Source: Cytobacillus sp. S13-E01
Lineage (GTDB): Bacteria > Bacillota > Bacilli > Bacillales > Bacillaceae_L
Direction: 5' to 3'
NCBI RefSeq assembly: GCF_029193815.1
Contig: NZ_JARFVC010000031.1
Location: forward strand, 1-49,539
Length of the DNA stretch: 49,539 bases
This document shows, in pieces, positions 44,188 through 49,539 of the stretch. The notes below the pieces were generated by a model, which ran no database searches, had not been told where the DNA came from, and worked only from the letters and a program-made list of their open reading frames with translations. The translations under genes and the position numbers were made by a program. Every line of letters starts with the position of its first letter. The stretch's first letter is position 1.

Positions 44188-44385
44188 ATGTTTATATGCG
44201 ATTGCGGAGGAGTCATGGTGGTAGTTGCTATTGAAGAACCACCTGATCACTTGTCAGAAAAAAAGAAATTAGTTTATAATCGAGTTTGTGATGTTGAATC
44301 CCAAAAATGCGGCAAGGTTGTCTATTCTCAAGCATATGATGATGGTTCGACAATAAATGAAGTAAAGAATTCAAAACCCTTATAA
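44188..44385 (+). CDS. Small cysteine-containing protein
   Basis: 65-aa protein from ATG 44188, with AAGGAG and AAGGGG upstream. CDCGG near the start and VCDVESQKCG in the middle suggest a small zinc ribbon (Cys-x-Cys...Cys...Cys). The frame extends upstream but only through a REP palindrome. Function is unknown; it lies just before the restriction enzyme gene, same strand, 115 bases apart. It could be a real small gene or a REP-adjacent remnant. Confidence 0.55.
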   Translation: MFICDCGGVMVVVAIEEPPDHLSEKKKLVYNRVCDVESQKCGKVVYSQAYDDGSTINEVKNSKPL

Positions 44386-44500
44386 ACTTAATCTGTTATT
44401 ATCAAATCGATTTTAACGATACAATACGAATAGTTAAAGACAAATAAAAGTAATTCAACGACTTAGTCAGCGTTAATCAAGCATAAGAGGAGTGAATAAA

Positions 44501-45544
44501 ATGCTTTATTATACGGGAATTGAAGAAGTTATTTTTTCAAAACATGAAATACTTCCAGAAGAACCAGATGAACTAATAATTATTAGTGGTTATCTAGGTC
44601 CTGCCCCAATTAAACGTTTATCGGAATTGAAAAATATGAAAATCACTGTGATAGGCGGAATGTATCCTTCAGGTATAGATGCTAGATTGTTAGATTCATT
44701 AGAGCGAATAAAGGAATCTAACGACTCATTAACCATCAAGTTTGCTGAACAAGAAATACATTCAAAAATTTACATATGGAAACATAAAGGGAAAATTTTA
44801 TCTGCACTTATCGGTTCTGCAAATTTCTCGTCTAATGGGTTACGCACTGACTATAGAGAATCTCTTGCTGATGCTACACGAGATACTTTTAGTCCGTTAG
44901 AATTATATTATCAATTTATACTTGAACATTCATCCGAAATTCCAACTGTTAGGTCTAAGCAGAAAATTATTGATTTTACAACTCCAATAGTTGCTGAAAC
45001 TAAAGAATCATATAATATAAAATATAGTCTTGATATTCCACTATTCAGCTTAACAGGAGGAGAAAAACAAGTCCCTCTTTCTAGTGGGCTAAATTGGGGA
45101 AGAGCCCGTTTAACAAGCAATGCCCATGTCGCTGCTGGCGATGCGTATATTAGATTACCTAAAGATATATTAAAAAGTAATCAGTCTTTATTAAATCCTT
45201 TTGATCCAGAATTCACCACACCGGATGGGAAAAGAAAACGAAATTCAGATCCTATCGAATTAATTTGGGATGACGGAACCATTATGGAGGCCTCCCTAGA
45301 GGGAGTACAAAAATTTAAAGGTAAAAAATATCCCAAACAATTAGCTTCATTTTCATCAAAACAACCGATTTTAAATGGACAACGTATTTCTAAAAAAAGT
45401 ATTCTTGGGCGATACTTACGAAGCCGCCTAAACATAGAAATTGATGAAGCCATTACTATGGAAATACTCAGGAATTACGGAAGAGATACAATAACCATCT
45501 CTTTAATTGAAGGTGGTATATATTACGCTGATTTTTCAGTGTAA
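44501..45544 (+). CDS. NgoFVII-like type II restriction endonuclease (phospholipase D fold)
   Basis: Cleaves DNA at sites not protected by the two neighbouring methyltransferases. 347 aa from ATG 44501, with AGAGGAG 8 bases upstream (an in-frame GTG at 44492 overlaps that site). The N-terminal 130 residues are a phospholipase-D-type nuclease with a single HKD motif: His87-x-Lys89 in EIHSKIYIWKHKG and Asn108 in LIGSANFSSNG. PLD nucleases act as dimers and need no metal ion. The C-terminal 200 residues (from GGEKQVPLSSGLNWG) match the NgoFVII family's DNA-recognition part. It is convergent with the methyltransferase genes and shares a bidirectional terminator with them. Specificity cannot be read from the sequence. 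Confidence 0.88.
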   Translation: MLYYTGIEEVIFSKHEILPEEPDELIIISGYLGPAPIKRLSELKNMKITVIGGMYPSGIDARLLDSLERIKESNDSLTIKFAEQEIHSKIYIWKHKGKILSALIGSANFSSNGLRTDYRESLADATRDTFSPLELYYQFILEHSSEIPTVRSKQKIIDFTTPIVAETKESYNIKYSLDIPLFSLTGGEKQVPLSSGLNWGRARLTSNAHVAAGDAYIRLPKDILKSNQSLLNPFDPEFTTPDGKRKRNSDPIELIWDDGTIMEASLEGVQKFKGKKYPKQLASFSSKQPILNGQRISKKSILGRYLRSRLNIEIDEAITMEILRNYGRDTITISLIEGGIYYADFSV

Positions 45545-45594
45545 AAAAGACAAACAAGAACGTGCTTAAATTGCAAGTTCTTGTTTGTCTTTTT
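45543..45594. terminator. Bidirectional terminator between the restriction and methyltransferase genes
   Basis: AAAAAAGACAAACAAGAAC pairs with GTTCTTGTTTGTCTTTTT, an 18-bp perfect stem with T runs in both directions. It overlaps the last codons of the methyltransferase gene. Confidence 0.85.
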
Positions 45595-46810
45595 CTACTT
45601 GTTCTATCATTTTAAATAAGATTGGCATAAGTTCACCTAACTTTTTAGCAAATAACGGTGGGACCGCATTACCAATCATCTCAAAGTTTGAAACCTGAGA
45701 TTCATTGAATTCATACTCATCATCGAAAGTCTGTAACCGTGCAGCCTCACGAACAGTGATAGAACGCATCTGTTCTGGGTCAGGATGTATATGACGTAAT
45801 CCATCTTTTTTTAGATGAGCCGGAATAGTATTACTCGGTTCATCCCAACGAAGAACATGATACTTATGAACGTTCGTTCTTCTTCCAGTCTTTTGATAAT
45901 ATAATTCGATTAGTGCGTCAGCAGAATTATACTGAAAACATCCATCTTTAATATCTTTTGCAAGGCTGTAAAATATTTCTTGATCTCTTTTGCTATGAAA
46001 ACGTGAAGTGTGTCCATTAATCTCACACTTATTATCATAAGCCTGCCGATTAATAGGATTTTCCAATGGATAAATGGGTGGTAAATCAAAAATAGCATCC
46101 CGAACTGTACGCTTCTTGGCTACCTTTTTTGTCGATAGCATTTCCAAATAGAAATTCTGTAGTACTTCTTGATAGTCTACTTCTGTTGAATCACGGCGAA
46201 TACCAACAATAATAACCCTTTTCCTTCTTTGAGGTACTCCAAATTCAGTCAAATCAAGCAAGGCATATTTCCGTAAATCATTTATAATTTCATACCCTGC
46301 TTCATTAAATGCTTTTTTAATCAAATCTGTAATCTTTTCCCCTGTCGGAATGGCGGACAATATCCCTTCAACATTTTCAAATACGACAAGTTTAGGTTTA
46401 TAGTGGTTAACTATTTTTATATATGATTCAAATAGAAAGTTCCTATAATCATCTTTCATGCCATTTTCATCACGTATACGTCCAGCTAAAGAATAGGCTT
46501 GGCATGGTGGTCCGCCGGAAATTAGATCTACACTTTGTCCCTCTGTAAGTGAATCAAGCCCCACTCCCTTGCCAAACTCAGTATCATCCCAACCATATAA
46601 CAATTCATCTGTACGCTGTATATCAAAGTTTAGCACTTTGTCTACCGCATATTCATCATTGTATTTCATTTCTAATCTTTTTACCAAAGTACGAACTTGT
46701 GGCTTTAACCATTCGACTGCCGAGAGAAGATTAAAATTATCTGTTTGTTCAAACCCATCCAATAAGCCACCTGCTCCAGCAAATAACTCAATATTATTTA
46801 ATTTTCTCAT
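45566..46810 (-). CDS. DNA (cytosine-C5) methyltransferase, second of the pair
   Basis: Adds a methyl group to C5 of cytosine using S-adenosylmethionine, protecting DNA from the paired nuclease. 414 aa with complete motifs: I (ELFAGAGGLLDGF, 9-20), IV (GGPPCQAYSLAGR, catalytic Cys103), VI (ENVEG, 145-149), VIII (GVPQRRKRVIIVGIRR, about 193-208) and X (IGNAVPP near 388-394), with the target-recognition region between VIII and X. It overlaps the preceding methyltransferase gene by 17 bases. Motif spacing between I and IV is long because of an insert (about 38-95). Confidence 0.93.
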   Translation of the reverse strand: MRKLNNIELFAGAGGLLDGFEQTDNFNLLSAVEWLKPQVRTLVKRLEMKYNDEYAVDKVLNFDIQRTDELLYGWDDTEFGKGVGLDSLTEGQSVDLISGGPPCQAYSLAGRIRDENGMKDDYRNFLFESYIKIVNHYKPKLVVFENVEGILSAIPTGEKITDLIKKAFNEAGYEIINDLRKYALLDLTEFGVPQRRKRVIIVGIRRDSTEVDYQEVLQNFYLEMLSTKKVAKKRTVRDAIFDLPPIYPLENPINRQAYDNKCEINGHTSRFHSKRDQEIFYSLAKDIKDGCFQYNSADALIELYYQKTGRRTNVHKYHVLRWDEPSNTIPAHLKKDGLRHIHPDPEQMRSITVREAARLQTFDDEYEFNESQVSNFEMIGNAVPPLFAKKLGELMPILFKMIEQVEKDKQELAI

Positions 46811-47915
46811 TAGCTTCCTCCACCAAAATTTTAGTACTAGTATTTAAATGCTTTTTCATCTTCTCTCCAATTACTTGAGCTAACAAAGGAGGGACAGCAT
46901 TACCAACCTGTCTATTCTGCTGTGTTTTTGTTCCCAAAAACTCAAATGTATCCGGAAAGGATTGTAATCTAGCATTCTCTCTAACTGTCGGTACACGATT
47001 CCATTTATAGTGAAAATGATTACGGTGACCTGTGTCAATTGTTTTTGAAGGTTTTTGACTATGGTAACGAGTCCATGCCTCATTAAATTTTCGAGATTCA
47101 CCTACCCCTGGAGGTAAATCTTTATGGTTTCCACCTTCAGGCACTTGACTGATTACCCGCTTTACCTCGTCGGTATGCTTTGTTCCCAGATGATTGTATA
47201 TAACATTAGAATTTTTACGCATCATTTCTTGATAACTACTTTTTGGCTGACAAGTGTATGACATCACATTTTCCCCAAGCGTATCAACTAAGGATGGTAA
47301 ATCTGATATAGCCTCAGATGTACTTACATAATGATTAGAATCTAGAATAGGTTTTGGAAAAACAAAATAGTCATATCCCAAATCTTTTCGATATCCAACA
47401 AAAAACATTCTTTTTCTTTTTTGCGGTACACCATAATCTGCCGCTAGTAAGGGAGAATCCGTCACACTCACAGCATAACCCATATCTTCAAAAGTATTAA
47501 TAATCTGCTGTTTCACAGTCCCTTTATATAATGTCGCCATTCCTGGCACATTTTCAATCAAAAAGACTTTAGGCTGAAAATGTTTAACAGCATGAACTAC
47601 AGCAACATAAAGTTTGTTTCGTGAATCATTAAGGTCTCTGGCCCCGGTTAAGCTAAATCCTTGACAAGGGGGACCTGCTATAATAACATCAACCTTTCGA
47701 TTTCCAATAGCCTTTTCTATACTATTGATAGATTTCTCTTCATCAAACAAATCTTCTTTTAAGGCTATAGCGCCTTTAATATTATGAGCATATGTGCGCA
47801 AAGCAGCTTCATCAAAATCTATTCCAGCTAATATATCATATCCTGCTTGCACAAACCCCTGACTAAGCCCCCCAGCTCCCGAAAATAAATCAATTACTGT
47901 ATATTTCTTAGTCAT
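46794..47915 (-). CDS. DNA (cytosine-C5) methyltransferase, first of the pair
   Basis: C5-cytosine methyltransferase of 373 aa with all motifs: I (DLFSGAGGLSQGF, 9-21), IV (AGPPCQGFSLTGARDLNDSRN, catalytic Cys84; shown in part), VI (ENVPGM, 121-126), VIII (VPQKRKRMFFVGYRK) and X (RQVGNAVPP). It is not a close copy of the second enzyme. It overlaps the Xre regulator gene by 8 bases upstream and the second methyltransferase by 17 bases downstream. Two different C5 enzymes with one nuclease usually mean an asymmetric recognition sequence, each enzyme treating one strand. Confidence 0.93.
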   Translation of the reverse strand: MTKKYTVIDLFSGAGGLSQGFVQAGYDILAGIDFDEAALRTYAHNIKGAIALKEDLFDEEKSINSIEKAIGNRKVDVIIAGPPCQGFSLTGARDLNDSRNKLYVAVVHAVKHFQPKVFLIENVPGMATLYKGTVKQQIINTFEDMGYAVSVTDSPLLAADYGVPQKRKRMFFVGYRKDLGYDYFVFPKPILDSNHYVSTSEAISDLPSLVDTLGENVMSYTCQPKSSYQEMMRKNSNVIYNHLGTKHTDEVKRVISQVPEGGNHKDLPPGVGESRKFNEAWTRYHSQKPSKTIDTGHRNHFHYKWNRVPTVRENARLQSFPDTFEFLGTKTQQNRQVGNAVPPLLAQVIGEKMKKHLNTSTKILVEEANEKIK

Positions 47916-48129
47916 CTATAATCACCTTGTTTTCTATAAATTCAACAATATCACCTATTTCACAATCCAACGCTCGGCAAATACGCTCTAAGGCTTCAAG
48001 TGAAACACCTTGGTTTTTACTTAATCTAGCTAGGGTAGCGGATGTAATTCCGGAGCAATCTCTCAGTTGCGTTTTATTTAACTTTTTGTCTATGGCCAAC
48101 TTCCAAAGCTTGTCATACGAAATAGACAT
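47908..48129 (-). CDS. Xre-family regulator of the restriction-modification operon
   Basis: Small helix-turn-helix DNA-binding protein, 73 aa, of the Cro/C1 type (LNKTQLRDCSGITSATLARLS carries the recognition helix; shown to 21 residues minus one), with EALERICRALDCEIGDIVEF typical of the YozG-like group. ATG 48129 with AAGGGG 7 bases upstream is preferred to an upstream in-frame start. It begins the operon regulator-methyltransferase-methyltransferase, overlapping the first methyltransferase by 8 bases. It probably represses its own operon through the inverted repeat at 48150-48168 and so balances methylation against cutting. Confidence 0.85.
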   Translation of the reverse strand: MSISYDKLWKLAIDKKLNKTQLRDCSGITSATLARLSKNQGVSLEALERICRALDCEIGDIVEFIENKVIIDD

Positions 48130-48149
48130 ATCAAAACCCCTTCTATATT

Positions 48150-48168
48150 TGTAGACTAAAATTCTACA
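48150..48168. promoter_or_regulatory. Likely operator of the Xre regulator
   Basis: TGTAGACTAAAATTCTACA: perfect 6-bp arms around a 7-base spacer, 21 bases upstream of the regulator start codon, overlapping the expected promoter. A further ACATATATGT palindrome adjoins it. A position like this fits autoregulation. Confidence 0.6.
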
Positions 48169-48183
48169 TATATGTAATTTCAC

Positions 48184-48500
48184 TAGAGTGATTTTAACAT
48201 ATCCCCTTTATTTCGTAAACAACATTCATGTTTTTTCTTAGTACAACTCTTTATCGTCCAATTTTCAATCAAAAAAAATGCAAATACATTCGTTGTAGGT
48301 GCTCATTTATCACTTATACTATTTTTTTGTCAAACCGTTCTCCCTTTTGCCAAACGGTTAAACCCCTTCCGCAAAACTGCACCTCGTTTTTCTACTTCTC
48401 CTTCACTCACAAAGCCATAATCCCCTAAAGACACATCTAACATTCTGCCTACATCTCTATTCCTAACATAAAAACAACCCTCGAAAATGGCCTCAATAAG
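48184..48500. other. Gene-free stretch
   Basis: AT-rich DNA upstream of the restriction-modification operon. AACCGTT/AACGGTT form a small hairpin at 48335-48360. No reading frame here looks like a real gene. Confidence 0.4.
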
Positions 48501-48529
48501 CCATTTCCGAGATTATCTATTCTGTTATG

Positions 48530-48740
48530 GATTCTCATCCCCTTATAGAGCCTTAGTATCAGTTTTCTGTACGTCGAGCCAAGATTTTATTCCACGCTTC
48601 CTCCAGCCCTTACCTCACGCTAAGTACCTTGCGCTTCCTTAGTGGTTGGTGATGTGTACCCCCACAGTGGACTTTCACCACCTAGATAGTTGCCATGCCT
48701 GCCACACACAATAAAGGGCTTGCTACTCAGGCAAGCCTCT
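48530..48740 (-). other. Group II intron domain I-like sequence (partial, second intron)
   Basis: On the minus strand the segment GGTGGTGAAAGTCCACTGTG, then GGGTACACATCACCAACCAC, AAGGAAGCGCAAGG and GTCGACGTACAG-like stretches, resembles the structured 5' part of bacterial group II introns. It lies after the 3' end of the intron at 48861-49539 on the same strand, and has no maturase of its own. Assignment rests on recall of such sequences only. Confidence 0.4.
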
Positions 48741-48860
48741 TCAGGGACGATATCTAATATTAATGAGGCAAAAAAAACCTCATTTATTTATGATAATGTT
48801 CACCTTACTATAAATAGCTTTTCCACAATCTGGCCCAATTGCTTCAAGACAGCTATCCTA

Positions 48861-48944
48861 AATCGAGTAGAGTGAACGAATCAGAAGATTGATTCGTTCG
48901 ACCCTCTCACACCACCGTACGTACGGACCCGTATACGGCGGTTC
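48861..48944 (-). ncRNA. Group II intron domains V and VI
   Basis: Just after the maturase stop on the minus strand, ACCGCCGTATACGG pairs with CCGTACGTACGGTGGT as a domain V-type hairpin (48911-48944). Then GAACGAATCA/TGATTCGTTC forms a domain VI-type stem (48872-48901). CTACTCGAT near 48861-48868 would be the intron 3' end. Confidence 0.7.
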
Positions 48945-49539
48945 AATAATTTGAGTGTACAAACTGGTATTTTGCGGATATATCCATATATCCGAGTTGT
49001 ACCAGTTTTCTATCTGTTAAAGACCTATGAAGGATATAACTGGCAGAAATCCTCCAGTAACCCTTTCGGGTATTTGACCATTCATAGGCTTTTTGCTTTT
49101 CGATACCTAGTTGAATGAGATTCCTACGTTTGGTTCGTGGGTTTTTCCACTGTTTCCAAATGTATTGTCTGATTCGTCGTTTCAACCAACCATTCAAATC
49201 ATTCATAAAGCTTTTCATTTCACCAATGCCGTAGTAGTTTATCCACCCTGTCATTAGCTGCTTGATTTGTTTGAAGAGGACTTCAATGCTCTTCCCTCTG
49301 CTCCGCTTTGTTATTTTCTTCAACTTTTGCTTCACGGTAGACTTAGCCTTATGATGTGGTCGGATTTTGACACCGTTTCTAGTTGCCAGTAGGCAAAAAC
49401 CCAGGAACTTTCGTTTCAGTGGACTTCCTACCGCACTTTTCTCACGATTCACGGTTAATTTCAGTTCACCCTCTAGGAAATTGATTGAGTTCTCCATCAC
49501 TCGATAACCTGCCCGTCTACTTTTGACGTAAATATTGCA
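48943..49539 (-). CDS. ltrA: Group II intron reverse transcriptase/maturase, C-terminal part (runs off window)
   Basis: Copies the intron RNA into DNA and helps it splice. The reading frame is open to the window edge, so the gene continues outside; an internal ATG at 49500 is not the start. Residues seen begin CNIYVKSRRAG, then FLEGELKLTVNREKSAV and RKFLGFCL (end of the reverse transcriptase domain), followed by the maturase (X/GIIM) domain with LKKITKRSRGKSIEVLFKQI, LMTGWINYYG and WLKRRIRQYIWKQWKNP. It ends YQFVHSNY with no endonuclease domain, as in many bacterial intron proteins. Domain V follows at once. Confidence 0.9.
   Translation of the reverse strand, partial: CNIYVKSRRAGYRVMENSINFLEGELKLTVNREKSAVGSPLKRKFLGFCLLATRNGVKIRPHHKAKSTVKQKLKKITKRSRGKSIEVLFKQIKQLMTGWINYYGIGEMKSFMNDLNGWLKRRIRQYIWKQWKNPRTKRRNLIQLGIEKQKAYEWSNTRKGYWRISASYILHRSLTDRKLVQLGYMDISAKYQFVHSNY

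Noticed and set aside
48690-48875. 61-aa plus-strand frame
   Set aside because: Overlaps intron-type RNA structure and has no gene features.
28000-49539. Prophage or integrative element
   Set aside because: No integrase, capsid, terminase, conjugation or excision genes were seen; the region is better described as a patchwork accessory island.

Overview
The window looks like a chromosomal segment of a low-GC, Gram-positive Bacillaceae bacterium. The signs are AGGAGG-type ribosome binding sites with frequent GTG/TTG starts, lipobox lipoproteins, a Fur box, a perfect 14-bp cre (CcpA) match, a GlpP-type attenuator ahead of glpD, and several families of GC-rich dispersed intergenic repeats of the kind common in this family. 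The species cannot be named from the sequence alone. No rRNA gene, intact tRNA or CRISPR array was seen.

Left part (1-18.4 kb) is mostly core genome. A Fur-controlled siderophore ABC operon (718-4678) encodes a binding lipoprotein, two permeases and an ATPase. Then come an orphan gene with an endonuclease-like N-terminus and a winged-helix-like tail (5398-6087), a small pair ending in a retropepsin-like protease (6948-7588), glpD with its leader attenuator (7849-9654), a large SWIM-SNF2 helicase (10010-13336), a fused nucleotidyltransferase/substrate-binding (MNT-HEPN-like) gene (13633-14379), a decayed tRNA-dihydrouridine synthase gene (14646-15325), a pRiA4b ORF-3-like protein and a Gfo/Idh/MocA oxidoreductase.

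The middle (18.5-27.9 kb, minus strand) is a pentose/monosaccharide uptake and sensing locus. It holds a chvE-mmsA-mmsB ABC transporter behind a cre site. Next is a three-gene sensory unit (membrane-anchored sugar-binding protein, LytS/YesM-type kinase, YesN-type AraC regulator) of the XylFII-LytS kind, then a separate XylF-like binding lipoprotein. The anchored protein probably senses extracellular sugar and, through kinase and regulator, switches on transport, with CcpA repressing it when better carbon is present.

The right part (28-49.5 kb) is an accessory, defence-island-like region. It contains a DUF1828/DUF1829 protein with a small partner, an IS4-family element with an in-frame stop, a central fragment of a very large helicase, two near-identical VOC genes in a duplicated segment, LysM and SWIM proteins, small unknown genes, and an IS1182-like transposon that appears to split a gene next to a multi-pass membrane protein. 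The type II restriction-modification system (44.5-48.1 kb) has an NgoFVII-like phospholipase-D-fold nuclease, two complete cytosine-C5 methyltransferases and an Xre regulator with a plausible operator. The window ends in the 3' part of a group II intron. REP-like palindromes, mobile elements and broken genes cluster here, so this region has been rearranged repeatedly.
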